From Krasilnikoviella flava (GTDB lineage Bacteria > Actinomycetota > Actinomycetes > Actinomycetales > Cellulomonadaceae): 64,000 nt of DNA. Position 1 is the stretch's first letter, and each line of letters starts with the position of its first letter. Below, one piece after another: positions 44,079 to 55,047 of this stretch. Location of the stretch: contig NZ_FUZQ01000002.1 of the NCBI RefSeq assembly GCF_900167525.1, positions 620,001 to 684,000 of the forward strand, read 5' to 3'. Made by a program: the position numbers and the translations under genes. The notes below the pieces were generated by a model. The model was not told where the DNA came from and ran no database searches. It worked only from the letters and a program-made list of their open reading frames with translations.

Positions 44079-44708
44079 ATGACGACCCACCCTGTTCCCG
44101 CGCCGGACGCGCCCGAGGCCCGTGTCGAGGCGGCCCCGAGCGTGCCCGACGCCGCCGCCTGGACGCCCCCGTCGTGGGACGCGATCGTGCGCGAGCACTC
44201 GGCGCGCGTGTACCGCCTGGCCTACCGGCTCAGCGGGAACCGCCAGGACGCCGAGGACCTCACGCAGGAGACGTTCCTGCGCGTCTTCCGCTCCTTGTCC
44301 AGCTACACGCCCGGCACGTTCGAGGGCTGGCTGCACCGCATCACGACCAACCTCTTCCTCGACCAGGTACGGCGGCGCAAGCGCATCCGCATGGAGGCGA
44401 TGGGCGACGACGCCGCGCGCGTCGCCGCTCCGGAGGATCACGGGCGCCCCGAGCGCGGCTTCGAGCACGCCAACCTCGACCACGACGTGCAGGCCGCCCT
44501 GGACGCCCTGCGCCCTGAGTACCGCGCGGCTGTCGTGCTGTGCGACATCGAGGGTCTGAGCTACGAGGAGATCGCCGTCACGCTGGGGATCAAGCTCGGC
44601 ACGGTCCGCTCCCGCATCCACCGGGCTCGCGCGCAGCTCCGTGACGCGCTGGAGCACCGTCGCGCGGAGGTGACGGCGCGGGGCGCGAGCGACGGGGCTG
44701 CGTCGTGA
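44079..44708 (+). CDS. sigE: ECF sigma factor SigE-like
   Basis: 209 residues. Region 2 ([27 protein letters not shown]) and region 4 ([41 protein letters not shown]) are complete. Position between the methyltransferase and an anti-sigma-htrA-tatB run is that of SigE (Rv1221), the envelope and surface-stress sigma factor. ATG 44079 is preferred over 44070 and 44076 because GACGAT lies 7 nt upstream. The stop overlaps the anti-sigma start (GTGA). Confidence 0.93.
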   Translation: MTTHPVPAPDAPEARVEAAPSVPDAAAWTPPSWDAIVREHSARVYRLAYRLSGNRQDAEDLTQETFLRVFRSLSSYTPGTFEGWLHRITTNLFLDQVRRRKRIRMEAMGDDAARVAAPEDHGRPERGFEHANLDHDVQAALDALRPEYRAAVVLCDIEGLSYEEIAVTLGIKLGTVRSRIHRARAQLRDALEHRRAEVTARGASDGAAS

Positions 44709-45688
44709 CGGGATACGCCGGGGGAGGCCACCTCGGTCCCTGGGTGAGCGACCTCGCCGACGGCCAGCTGGACGCCGCGTCGACCGAGCGTGCGCTGGCC
44801 CATGTCGCGGGCTGCGCCCGGTGCGCGGCCGAGCTCGACGCCGCGCGGGACGCGCACCGCGCACTCGCCGCGGCGTGCGACGTCGCGCCCGACCCCGAGC
44901 TCACGAACCGTCTCCTCGCGCTGTCGGCCTCCATCCCCTCGACGACGGGGGACCCGCTGCGCGACCGCGGGCGCTCCGCGGGCTGGGAGCGTCCGCAGGC
45001 GTGGGAGCCGACGCTCTCCGGCGACCTCGGCGCCCGGCGGTGGCAGCGCACCCGGCGGCTCGTCGCCGCGGGGGCCGGTGGCGTCGGCGTGCTCGGCGTG
45101 GCGCTGTTCGTCCTGGGGCAGGCCCCGGTGGTGAGCCCGGACCCGTCGCGCGTCGCGGCGCTCGCCCTGCTGGCCGACGCGGAGCCGGGGGCCCCGGACG
45201 TGGCCGCCGGCCGTGCGGCTACCGACGACGCCCTCGCCTGGCTGGCCGACCACGGCTGGTCCGTGCCCGCCGCGCTGCCCGACGGGTACGCCGTCACCGC
45301 GCTGCGCACCGACGGCTGCGACGACGCCGACGGGGCGGACGCCGCCGGGGTGGAGCTGGACCTGTCCGGACCGGACGGCACCGCCGTCGCCTGCCTGCGC
45401 CAGGGACGGCTCGCCGACCTGGAGACCGCGGTCGCCGAGCCCGCGCGCGGGTCGTCCGGCGGGTTCGTCGTCGGCGACCACGACGTGCGGGTGCTCTCCG
45501 CCGACCCGTGGCACGTGGCCTGGCAGTCGGGCGACACGGTGGTCGACGTGGCCACCGACGTCGAGCCGGAGGCGCTCGCCGAGCTGGTGGCGGCGTTCCC
45601 GGGGAGCGCCGCGGGCGACGACGCCGGTGTGCTGCACGTGATCTCCCGGGGTTGGACCACGATGACAGGAGCCCTCTGGCGCCGATGA
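44705..45688 (+). CDS. rseA: Anti-sigma factor of SigE (RseA-like), zinc-binding, membrane-bound
   Basis: 327 residues. The N-terminal zinc-binding anti-sigma domain has [14 protein letters not shown] and H33-x3-C37-x2-C40 (H-V-A-G-C-A-R-C). One membrane helix is at about residues 118-138. The outer part (about 140-327) is long and Ala/Asp-rich with two isolated Cys (about 213 and 239). RseA in mycobacteria sequesters SigE and is removed by phosphorylation and ClpC1P2 proteolysis. It starts in the sigE stop and ends in the htrA start, so all three are coupled. Confidence 0.88.
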   Translation: MTGYAGGGHLGPWVSDLADGQLDAASTERALAHVAGCARCAAELDAARDAHRALAAACDVAPDPELTNRLLALSASIPSTTGDPLRDRGRSAGWERPQAWEPTLSGDLGARRWQRTRRLVAAGAGGVGVLGVALFVLGQAPVVSPDPSRVAALALLADAEPGAPDVAAGRAATDDALAWLADHGWSVPAALPDGYAVTALRTDGCDDADGADAAGVELDLSGPDGTAVACLRQGRLADLETAVAEPARGSSGGFVVGDHDVRVLSADPWHVAWQSGDTVVDVATDVEPEALAELVAAFPGSAAGDDAGVLHVISRGWTTMTGALWRR

Positions 45689-47061
45689 CTGAACCGTCCC
45701 GTCCCGCCGACGACCTGTTCGCGCCGCCCGAGCCGCCGGCGCGCGCACCCGAGCCGGAACCGTTCGCCGCGGCCTCGCCCGCGCCGCTGTTCCCGGCCAC
45801 GCTGTCCGCGCCGCAGTCCGACGACGCGACGCCCGCGCCGTCAGTGCCGTCCGTGCCACCCGGGTCGGGTATCCCGCCGGCGGCCCCGTCGACCGCGGCG
45901 GCGCACGCGCCGCGGCGACGGCGTCCCGGGGCGGCTGCGGTCGTGGCGCTCGCACTGGTGGCGGGCGCCGTGGGCGGGTTCGCCGGAGACCGGGTGTCGG
46001 ACGCGCTCGGCGACGGGCGACCCGAGGACGCGGCGCTCCCGACGTCGGGCGCGGAAGACCGTGGCGCCGGCGAGCGAGGGACGACGGCCGGTGCCTCCGC
46101 CGGCGCGGACCGGCCCGACGGTTCGGTGGCGGCCCTCGCCGCCGACGTGCTGCCGAGCGTGGTCTCGATCCAGGTGGAAGGGGCCGACGGGGTCTCGAGC
46201 GGCTCGGGCTTCGTGCTGCGCGAGGACGGGTACATCCTCACGAACAACCACGTGGTCGCCCCGGCCACGGCGTCCGGCGGCTCGGCCGTGGTGACGTTCG
46301 CCGACGGCCGGAAGCGGGACGCGGAGGTGGTGGGCCGCACCGCGGACTACGACCTCGCCGTCGTGAAGGTGGACGCCGACGGGCTGGAGCCCCTGGTCCT
46401 CGGCGACTCGGACGCCGTGGTGGTCGGCGACCCGGTGCTCGCCGTCGGCGCGCCGCTGGGCCTGGAGTCCACCGTGACGACCGGCATCGTCAGCGCGCTG
46501 CACCGCCCGGTCCAGGCCGGGGACGAGTCCGGGGGCGGAGCGGCCACGGCGTTCATCGACGCGATCCAGACGGACGCCGCGATCAACCCGGGGAACTCCG
46601 GGGGGCCGCTGATCGACGTGGACGGCGAGGTGGTCGGGATCAACTCGGCCATCGCGCAGCCCCCGGGGGCGATGTCCGCGACCGGCAGCATCGGGCTGGG
46701 CTTCGCGATCCCCGCCTCCCAGGCGCGGCACACGGCCGAGCAGCTCATCGAGTCGGGGCACGCGACGTACCCGGTGATCGGGGCGCTGCTCGACACGTCG
46801 TACTCGGGTGAGGGCGTGCAGGTCTCGTCGGCTCCGCAGCAGGGCCAGCCGGCCGTGACGCCGGACGGTCCGGCCGACCGGGCCGGCATCCGCCCCGGCG
46901 ACGTCATCCTGGCGATCGACGGACGACCCGTGACGGTCAGCGACGCCCTCATCGTGGCGATCCGCGCCCGTCAGCCGGGCGACGCGGTGACCCTGCGGGT
47001 GCGGACCGACGGCGAGGAGCGGGACGTGCGCGTCGTGCTCCAGGAGCGAGAGAGCGGGTGA
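45685..47061 (+). CDS. htrA: HtrA/DegP-like serine protease
   Basis: 458 residues. A Pro-rich cytoplasmic N-terminus (1-75) precedes a membrane helix (about 82-102) and a linker. The trypsin-like domain has His in N-N-H-V-V, Asp in Y-D-L-A-V-V and Ser in N-P-G-N-S-G-G-P-L, a complete triad. A C-terminal PDZ domain follows (G-P-A-D-R-A-G-I-R-P-G-D-V-I-L-A-I-D-G). It degrades or refolds damaged exported proteins in the envelope-stress response governed by the sigE unit upstream (start ATGA-overlapped with the anti-sigma gene). Confidence 0.93.
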   Translation: MTEPSRPADDLFAPPEPPARAPEPEPFAAASPAPLFPATLSAPQSDDATPAPSVPSVPPGSGIPPAAPSTAAAHAPRRRRPGAAAVVALALVAGAVGGFAGDRVSDALGDGRPEDAALPTSGAEDRGAGERGTTAGASAGADRPDGSVAALAADVLPSVVSIQVEGADGVSSGSGFVLREDGYILTNNHVVAPATASGGSAVVTFADGRKRDAEVVGRTADYDLAVVKVDADGLEPLVLGDSDAVVVGDPVLAVGAPLGLESTVTTGIVSALHRPVQAGDESGGGAATAFIDAIQTDAAINPGNSGGPLIDVDGEVVGINSAIAQPPGAMSATGSIGLGFAIPASQARHTAEQLIESGHATYPVIGALLDTSYSGEGVQVSSAPQQGQPAVTPDGPADRAGIRPGDVILAIDGRPVTVSDALIVAIRARQPGDAVTLRVRTDGEERDVRVVLQERESG

Positions 47062-47066
47062 TCGCG

Positions 47067-47086
47067 CCGTCCGGTTTTCCGGACGG
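47067..47086 (+). terminator. Hairpin after htrA
   Basis: CCGTCCGG (47067-47074) and CCGGACGG (47079-47086) pair around a TTTT loop, 6 bp after the htrA stop. A new promoter for tatB lies just downstream. Confidence 0.6.
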
Positions 47087-47111
47087 AGTCCGCGGGCCCG
47101 CCCGCGACCGC

Positions 47112-47117
47112 TAGGCT
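47112..47117 (+). promoter_or_regulatory. Leaderless -10 element of tatB (TAGGCT)
   Basis: TAGGCT is followed by 6 nt and GTG 47124, with no ribosome binding site between. Confidence 0.5.
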
Positions 47118-47123
47118 GCTGCC

Positions 47124-49188
<2,065 letters not shown>

Positions 49189-49198
49189 GGTCGCGTCT

Positions 49199-50272
49199 GT
49201 GAACGACCGACTCGAGCGTGTCAGGGAGCGGTCCCTGACCGTCTACGAGTGGTTCAAGAGCCTGCGGCCGGTGCGGTCCTGGTACTGGTATGTCGACCGC
49301 CGCGGCGCCCTGCTGTGCGGCGGCATCGCCTACACGGCGATCTTCTCGCTCTTCGCGGCGCTGACGATCGGGTTCACGGTCTTCTCGCGCACGCTCTCCG
49401 GGCGGCAGGAGCTGCAGGACGAGGTCTTCAAGCAGATCAACACGTGGCTCCCGGGACTCGTGGGCGAGGGCGAGAAGTACGTCATCCAGCCGTCCCAGCT
49501 GGTGCTGCCCAGCGTGATCACCTGGTACAGCGTGACGGCCACCGTGGTGTTCCTCTGGACCGCCATCGGGTTCATGCGCGCCCTGCGGATCTCGGTGCGG
49601 TCGATGTTCGACCAGCCCGTCGTGGGCGTCAGCCCCGTGCTGTCGAGGATCTGGGAGCTGCTCGGCTTCGTCATCCTCGGCGGGATGATCGTGGCGTCCG
49701 CCGCGGCAAGCATCGTCTCGCAGGCCGTGAGCGGCAGGGTCGAGGACCTGTTCGGCGGGTCGTTCGTGGTTGCCCAGATCACCGCGATCGGCACGGCTGC
49801 CGTCGGGATCCTGCTCGACGCGCTCCTGGTGTATCTGATCGTGCGTGTCGTCGCCCGGGTCCGACCGCGCCGGACGCGGGACTTCGTGCTCGGCTGTCTC
49901 GCCGCCGGGGTGGTCGCGGGGGCGCTGCGCTGGCTGGGCACCTCCGTCGTGGCGGCGGGAGCCTCGCGCAACGCGCTGCTGGCGGCGTTCGCGGGCCTCG
50001 TGACCGTGCTGGTGCTGGTGAACTTCGTGGCCCGGGTGCTGCTGCTCGTGTGCGCGTGGGTCTACGACCCGCCCCGGCTGGACGAGATCGCGCACGCGGA
50101 GGCGGAGGTCGCGGCCATGCGGGACGCGGCGGAGATCGAGCGTGTCGTGCGGCGGGGGCAGGGCTCCGGAAAGCCGTGGAGCCCCGTCGTACGCGGGGTA
50201 CGACGGGGCTCCTATGCCATGCGGATGTCCAGCGTCCGCAAGGTGGGGCGCGGGGTCAGAACGCGCGCGTGA
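49199..50272 (+). CDS. YihY/UPF0761 family membrane protein
   Basis: 357 residues. Six membrane helices and the pattern A-L-L-C-G-G-I-A-Y-T-A-I-F-S-L-F-A-A-L, S-V-T-A-T-V-V-F-L-W-T-A-I-G-F and the C-terminal L-V-L-V-N-F-V-A-R-V-L-L-L match the YihY/BrkB family. Its function is unsettled (once called ribonuclease BN). The last 31 residues (from about 327) translate a perfect 15-bp hairpin and then run 17 bp into the converging sdhB gene. This looks like a lost stop; the natural end is probably near residue 325. Confidence 0.82.
   Translation: MNDRLERVRERSLTVYEWFKSLRPVRSWYWYVDRRGALLCGGIAYTAIFSLFAALTIGFTVFSRTLSGRQELQDEVFKQINTWLPGLVGEGEKYVIQPSQLVLPSVITWYSVTATVVFLWTAIGFMRALRISVRSMFDQPVVGVSPVLSRIWELLGFVILGGMIVASAAASIVSQAVSGRVEDLFGGSFVVAQITAIGTAAVGILLDALLVYLIVRVVARVRPRRTRDFVLGCLAAGVVAGALRWLGTSVVAAGASRNALLAAFAGLVTVLVLVNFVARVLLLVCAWVYDPPRLDEIAHAEAEVAAMRDAAEIERVVRRGQGSGKPWSPVVRGVRRGSYAMRMSSVRKVGRGVRTRA
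50178..50212. terminator. Bidirectional terminator hairpin inside the 3' end of yihY
   Basis: GGAGCCCCGTCGTAC (50178-50192) pairs perfectly with GTACGACGGGGCTCC (50198-50212) around the loop GCGGG. It stands between the convergent yihY and sdhB genes but lies within the yihY reading frame. Confidence 0.75.
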
Positions 50273-51032
50273 TCATCGCGCGCTTGACCTCCTGGATCGC
50301 CTTGGTGACCTCGATGCCGCGCGGGCAGGCCTCGGTGCAGTTGAAGGTCGTGCGGCAGCGCCACACGCCCTCCTTGTCGTTGAGGATCTCGAGGCGCTGC
50401 GTGGCGCCCTCGTCGCGGCTGTCGAAGATGAACCGGTGCGCGTTGACGATCGCGGCGGGGCCGAAGTACTGCCCGTCGGTCCAGAACACGGGGCACGACG
50501 ACGTGCACGCGGCGCACAGGATGCACTTGGTGGTGTCGTCGAAGCGCTCGCGGTCCTCGGCGGACTGCAGGCGCTCGCGCGTCGGTTCGTTCCCCGAGGT
50601 GATGAGGAACGGCATGATCTCGCGGTAGGAGGCGAAGAACGGCTCCATGTCGACCACGAGGTCCTTGACCACGGGCAGGCCCTTGATGGGCTCGACGGTG
50701 ATCGGCTTGTCCGGGTTGACGTCCTTGAGGAGCGTCTTGCAGGCGAGCCGGTTGCGGCCGTTGATCCGCATCGCGTCGGAGCCGCACACACCATGGGCGC
50801 AGGATCGGCGGAAGGTCAGCGACCCGTCCTGCTCCCACTTGATCATGTGCAGGGCGTCCAGGACGCGGTCGGTGCCGTGCGCGGTGACCGTGAATTCGTC
50901 CCAGGTCGACTCCTCGCCGTGCTCCGACTCCGGGTTGTAGCGCCGGATGCGCAGCGTGACCTCGAACGAGGGGACGGCGCCCACCTCGGGCTTCGGCGAC
51001 TCGGTCGCGGGGTTCTCGAGAACAGCAGTCAT
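50256..51032 (-). CDS. sdhB: Succinate dehydrogenase iron-sulfur subunit
   Basis: 258 residues. The [2Fe-2S] ligands are in R-S-C-A-H-G-V-C-G-S-D-A and L-A-C-K, and the [4Fe-4S]/[3Fe-4S] ligands in C-I-L-C-A-A-C-T-S-S-C-P and C-R-T-T-F-N-C-T-E-A-C-P. It passes electrons from SdhA flavin to the membrane anchor. The start at 51032 overlaps the sdhA stop (ATGA). The first 25 residues are a polar lead-in. Confidence 0.96.
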   Translation of the reverse strand: MTAVLENPATESPKPEVGAVPSFEVTLRIRRYNPESEHGEESTWDEFTVTAHGTDRVLDALHMIKWEQDGSLTFRRSCAHGVCGSDAMRINGRNRLACKTLLKDVNPDKPITVEPIKGLPVVKDLVVDMEPFFASYREIMPFLITSGNEPTRERLQSAEDRERFDDTTKCILCAACTSSCPVFWTDGQYFGPAAIVNAHRFIFDSRDEGATQRLEILNDKEGVWRCRTTFNCTEACPRGIEVTKAIQEVKRAMITRAF

Positions 51033-52867
51033 CAGTACTTCCGCTCCATCGGCTCGTAGCGCGTCTGGGTGACGGGCTTGGACCCGAGGACGACCTTGTA
51101 GTCCCCGAAGTCCTCGACGTGGTCGAAGTAGCCCGCGACGTGCCCGTCGGCGGCGTCGGAAGCCGACGTCGGGCGGCGGTACGCCATCGTGTGCAGCATG
51201 TAGTTGGAGTCGTCCCGGTCCGGGTAGTCCTCGCGGTAGTGCCCGCCGCGCGACTCCTTGCGGTTGATCGCCGCGACGACGGTGACCTCGGCGATGTCGA
51301 GCAGGAATCCGAGCTCGATGGCCTCGAGGAGGTCGGTGTTGAACAGCTTGCCCTTGTCCTGCACCGAGACGTTCCGGTAGCGCTTCTGCAGCTCGCGGAT
51401 CGTCGCGAGCGCCTCGTTCAGCGAGTCGCCGGTGCGGAACACCTGGGCGTTCGCGTCCATGGTCTCCTGCAGCGCCTTGCGGACGTCGGCGACGCGCTCG
51501 CCGTCGGGACGGTCGCGCATCTCGGCGAGCTGCGCCTCGACGCGGACGGTCGGGTTCTCGGGGAGGTCCCGGTGCGGGCCCGCCGCCTTCGCGTACGCGG
51601 CGGCCGAGCGGCCGGCGCGCTTGCCGAAGACGTTGATGTCCAGCAGCGAGTTGGTGCCGAGGCGGTTGGAGCCGTGCACGGAGACGCACGCGACCTCGCC
51701 GGCCGCGTACAGGCCCTTGACGACGTTGTGGCTGTCGCGCAGCACCTCGCCCTGGATGTTGGTCGGCACGCCGCCCATCGCGTAGTGCGCCGTGGGGTAC
51801 ACGGGCACCGGCTCGGTGTACGGCTCGATGCCGAGGTAGGTGCGCGCGAACTCGGTGATGTCCGGGAGCTTCGCGTCGATGTGCGCGGGCTCCAGATGCG
51901 TGAGGTCGAGCAGCACGTAGTCCTTGTTCGGGCCGGCGCCGCGGCCCTCGCGCACCTCGTTGGCCATCGAGCGGGCGACGATGTCGCGCGGCGCGAGGTC
52001 CTTGATGGTGGGGGCGTAGCGCTCCATGAAGCGCTCGCCCTCGGAGTTGCGCAGGATGCCGCCCTCGCCGCGCGCCGCCTCCGACAGGAGGATGCCGAGG
52101 CCGGCGAGACCTGTCGGGTGGAACTGGAAGAACTCCATGTCCTCCAGCGGCAGGCCGCGGCGGTACGCCAGCGCCATGCCGTCGCCCGTGAGCGTGTGCG
52201 CGTTCGAGGTGGTCTTGAAGATCTTGCCGGCGCCGCCGGTCGCGAAGATGATCGCCTTCGCCTGGAACACGTGGATCTCACCGCTGGCCAGGTCGTAGGC
52301 CACGACGCCGGTCGCGTTGACCTCGGCGCCGTCCTCGATCTGCTCGGTGGTGAGGTCGTGGTCCGTCAGCAGGTCCAGCACGTAGAACTCGTTGTAGAAC
52401 TCGACGTTCTGCTTCACGCAGTTCTGGTAGAGCGTCTGCAGGATCATGTGGCCGGTGCGGTCCGCGGCGTAGCAGGCGCGTCGCACGGCGGCCTGGCCGT
52501 GCTCGCGGGTGTGGCCGCCGAACCGGCGCTGGTCGATCCGGCCCTCGGGCGTGCGGTTGAACGGCAGGCCCATCTTCTCCAGGTCGAGGACCGAGTCGAT
52601 GGCCTCCTTGGCGAGGATCTCCGCCGCGTCCTGGTCGACCAGGTAGTCACCGCCCTTGACGGTGTCGAACGTGTGCCACTCCCAGTTGTCCTCCTCGACG
52701 TTCGCGAGGGCCGCCGCCATGCCGCCCTGGGCGGCACCGGTGTGGGAGCGGGTGGGGTAGAGCTTCGAGATCACCGCGGTGCGGGCCTCGCCGGAGGCCT
52801 CGAGCGCCGCGCGCATGCCGGCGCCGCCTGCGCCGACGATGACGACGTCGTACTGATGTGTCTGCAT
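51032..52867 (-). CDS. sdhA: Succinate dehydrogenase flavoprotein subunit
   Basis: 611 residues. The FAD-binding start is [15 protein letters not shown], the covalent flavin His is in [12 protein letters not shown], and the substrate-binding region has G-G-H-T-R-E-H-G-Q and a [12 protein letters not shown] motif. It oxidises succinate to fumarate in the TCA cycle and respiratory chain. It starts 17 bp after sdhD and overlaps sdhB. Confidence 0.96.
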   Translation of the reverse strand: MQTHQYDVVIVGAGGAGMRAALEASGEARTAVISKLYPTRSHTGAAQGGMAAALANVEEDNWEWHTFDTVKGGDYLVDQDAAEILAKEAIDSVLDLEKMGLPFNRTPEGRIDQRRFGGHTREHGQAAVRRACYAADRTGHMILQTLYQNCVKQNVEFYNEFYVLDLLTDHDLTTEQIEDGAEVNATGVVAYDLASGEIHVFQAKAIIFATGGAGKIFKTTSNAHTLTGDGMALAYRRGLPLEDMEFFQFHPTGLAGLGILLSEAARGEGGILRNSEGERFMERYAPTIKDLAPRDIVARSMANEVREGRGAGPNKDYVLLDLTHLEPAHIDAKLPDITEFARTYLGIEPYTEPVPVYPTAHYAMGGVPTNIQGEVLRDSHNVVKGLYAAGEVACVSVHGSNRLGTNSLLDINVFGKRAGRSAAAYAKAAGPHRDLPENPTVRVEAQLAEMRDRPDGERVADVRKALQETMDANAQVFRTGDSLNEALATIRELQKRYRNVSVQDKGKLFNTDLLEAIELGFLLDIAEVTVVAAINRKESRGGHYREDYPDRDDSNYMLHTMAYRRPTSASDAADGHVAGYFDHVEDFGDYKVVLGSKPVTQTRYEPMERKY

Positions 52868-52883
52868 CGGGGGGTGCCAGTCC

Positions 52884-53348
52884 TTAGTTCGGGAAGCAGA
52901 TCGACGGCAGGAGCTCGGCCGGGGCGCCCGGCGGGCAGGGGTTGAACGTGAAGATCACGAGGGTGCCGAGGATGACGACGATCGCGGACGCCAGGTACAG
53001 GAGCGACTTGAGCACGCCGCGCGTGGAGTCGCGCTGGGCGTAGTCGTTGACCACGGTGCGCACGCCGTTGGTGCCGTGGAACATCGCGAGCCAGAGCATC
53101 AGCAGGTCCCAGACCTGCCAGAACGGGCTGGACCACTTGCCGCCGACGAAGGCGAAGTCGATCGCGTGCACGCCCTCGCCCACCATGAGGTTGACGAACA
53201 GGTGCCCGAAGACGAGCACGAGCAGCACGACGCCGGACGCCCGCATGAACACCCAGCTGTACAGCTCGAAGTTGCCACGGGTCGTCTTGCGGCGGGCGTA
53301 GGGGGACCGGGGGGCCGCGATCGCGGACGGGGTCTGGGCCTGGGCCAT
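52884..53348 (-). CDS. sdhD: Succinate dehydrogenase membrane anchor subunit
   Basis: 154 residues with three membrane helices. [20 protein letters not shown] carries the likely heme-ligand His, followed by [14 protein letters not shown]. Its ATG at 53348 overlaps the sdhC stop. It anchors SdhAB and helps bind heme and quinone. Confidence 0.88.
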   Translation of the reverse strand: MAQAQTPSAIAAPRSPYARRKTTRGNFELYSWVFMRASGVVLLVLVFGHLFVNLMVGEGVHAIDFAFVGGKWSSPFWQVWDLLMLWLAMFHGTNGVRTVVNDYAQRDSTRGVLKSLLYLASAIVVILGTLVIFTFNPCPPGAPAELLPSICFPN

Positions 53349-53731
53349 CAGTGCCCACCTCCGAAGACGTTCATCAGGTGCCGCGGCAGGAAGCCGGCCA
53401 TGGTCACGACGAACAGGCCGACGACGATCCAGAGCATGGCCTTCTGGTACTTCGGGCCCTTGGCCCAGAAGTCGACCAGGATCACGCGGACGCCGTTGAA
53501 CGCGTGGAAGACGATCGCGGCGACCAGGCCGGCCTCCCCGAGTCCCATGATCGGCGTCTGGTACGTGCCGATGACGGCGTTGTAGGCCTCGGGCGAGACC
53601 CGGACGAGCGCCGTGTCCAGGATGTGCACGAGGAGGAAGAAGAAGATGAGCACGCCGGTCACGCGATGCGCGACCCAGGACCACATGCCTTCACGGCCGC
53701 GGTAGAGCGTGCCAGCAGGTGCTGTAGGCAC
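53348..53731 (-). CDS. sdhC: Succinate dehydrogenase cytochrome b-556 subunit
   Basis: 127 residues with three membrane helices. The family motif H-R-V-T-G-V-L-I-F-F-F-L-L-V-H-I with two His is near residues 22-37, and F-H-A-F-N-G-V-R follows in the third segment. It is first in the sdhCDAB operon. GTG 53731 has GGAGG 8 nt upstream on the minus strand. Confidence 0.88.
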   Translation of the reverse strand: MPTAPAGTLYRGREGMWSWVAHRVTGVLIFFFLLVHILDTALVRVSPEAYNAVIGTYQTPIMGLGEAGLVAAIVFHAFNGVRVILVDFWAKGPKYQKAMLWIVVGLFVVTMAGFLPRHLMNVFGGGH

Positions 53732-53775
53732 GGGGGGAGCCTCCGTTGGCGGATTCTGTGGGGATTCCGTTCACG

Positions 53776-53789
53776 GTCACTGTAGTGAC
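53776..53789. promoter_or_regulatory. Palindromic site upstream of sdhC (GTCACT-GT-AGTGAC)
   Basis: A 14-bp inverted repeat with 6-bp perfect arms stands 45 bp before the sdhC start in the 179-bp gap shared with manC. The minus-strand TACAGT within it (53779-53784) may also be a -10. A regulator bound here would control sdh. Confidence 0.45.
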
Positions 53790-53898
53790 ATCCCGTCGTC
53801 TGATGGCACACGAGGTCCGGCAAACCGGGACGGGCCGGGGTGTTTCGTGACCTATTCCACAGGGTTGACGTCGTCGGCGGCCCGGCCGTCAGCACGCC

Positions 53899-53904
53899 TA
53901 TGCT
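53899..53904 (+). promoter_or_regulatory. Leaderless -10 element of manC (TATGCT)
   Basis: TATGCT is followed by 6 nt (GCGGAC) and ATG 53911. Confidence 0.5.
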
Positions 53905-53910
53905 GCGGAC

Positions 53911-55047
53911 ATGAGCATCGCGGCGCCCCCCTCCCGATCACCGGTCCCCGGGTTCTACGCCGTGATCCCCGCCGGGGGCGCCGGCACCCGCCTGTGGCCC
54001 CTGTCCCGCGCGGGTGCGCCGAAGTTCCTGCACGACCTCACGGGCGCCGGGCGCACGCTGCTGCAGGGCACGGTGGACCGCCTGCGGCCGCTCGCGGGCG
54101 ACGAGGGGGTCGTCCTCGTGACCGGCGAGCAGCACGTCGCCGCCGCGCGGGAGCAGCTGCCGGGCCTCGGCGGCGACGCCGTGCTCGCGGAGCCGTCCCC
54201 GCGCGACTCGATGGCCGCCATCGGGCTGGCGGCCGCGGTGCTCGAGCAGCGGCACGGGGACGTCGTCGTCGGCTCCTTCGCGGCGGACCAGGTGGTGTCG
54301 GGAGCCGCGGCGTTCGACGCGGCGGTGCGCGAGGCGGTCGCTGCCGCCCGCGCCGGGTACGTCGCGACCATCGGCATCGCCGCGTCCCGCCCGTCAGTGG
54401 CGTTCGGCTACGTGCGCAGCGGCGACCCGCTGGGCGTCGAGGGTGCCCCGAGCGCGCTGCACGCGCGGGGCTTCACCGAGAAGCCCGACGCCGCGACCGC
54501 CCGCGAGTACGTGGCGTCGGGCGAGTACCGCTGGAACGCCGGCATCTTCGTCGCCCGCAGCTCCGTGCTTCTCGGGCACCTGGCCGCGCAGCGCCCGGCC
54601 CTGCACGCCGGGCTGCGGGAGATCGCCGCGGCCTGGGACACCCCGGACCGCGCCGCGGTGGTCGCGCGGGTGTGGCCCGGCCTGGAGAAGATCGCGATCG
54701 ACCACGCCGTCGCGGAACCTGTGGCGGCGGAGGGCGGCGTCGCCGTCGTCCCCGGCACCTTCGGCTGGGACGACGTCGGCGACTTCAACTCGCTCGCCGC
54801 GCTCCTGCCCTCGGACGACGACGGCGGCTCCAAGGTGCTGGGCGACCCTGCCGACGTGGTGCGGGTGCAGTCCGCGGGGTCGGTCGTCGTGCCCGGCGGG
54901 GACCGGGTGGTGGCGCTCCTCGGCATCGACGACGTGGTCGTGGTGGACACCCCCGACGCCCTGCTCGTGACCACCCGCGCCCGTGCGCAGCAGGTCAAGG
55001 ACATGGTCGACGCGATGCGCGCGCACGGCCGCGAGGACGTCCTGTGA
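53911..55047 (+). CDS. manC: Mannose-1-phosphate guanylyltransferase
   Basis: 378 residues. The nucleotide-binding motif is P-A-G-G-A-G-T-R-L-W-P-L-S-R near residue 20, followed by E-P-S-P-R-D-S-M-A-A-I, F-T-E-K-P and W-N-A-G-I-F-V. Motif P-G-T-F-G-W-D-D-V-G-D-F-N-S-L is the ManC type-I pattern. It makes GDP-mannose for mannolipids, glycans and polyprenyl-mannose. There is no fused isomerase domain. The following M20 gene overlaps its stop (GTGA). Confidence 0.93.
   Translation: MSIAAPPSRSPVPGFYAVIPAGGAGTRLWPLSRAGAPKFLHDLTGAGRTLLQGTVDRLRPLAGDEGVVLVTGEQHVAAAREQLPGLGGDAVLAEPSPRDSMAAIGLAAAVLEQRHGDVVVGSFAADQVVSGAAAFDAAVREAVAAARAGYVATIGIAASRPSVAFGYVRSGDPLGVEGAPSALHARGFTEKPDAATAREYVASGEYRWNAGIFVARSSVLLGHLAAQRPALHAGLREIAAAWDTPDRAAVVARVWPGLEKIAIDHAVAEPVAAEGGVAVVPGTFGWDDVGDFNSLAALLPSDDDGGSKVLGDPADVVRVQSAGSVVVPGGDRVVALLGIDDVVVVDTPDALLVTTRARAQQVKDMVDAMRAHGREDVL

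Noticed and set aside
53776-53789. GlxR/CRP-type binding site before sdhC
   Set aside because: The known consensus has TGTGA...TCACA outward arms. Here the arms are in the opposite orientation (GTCAC...GTGAC), so the family cannot be assigned.
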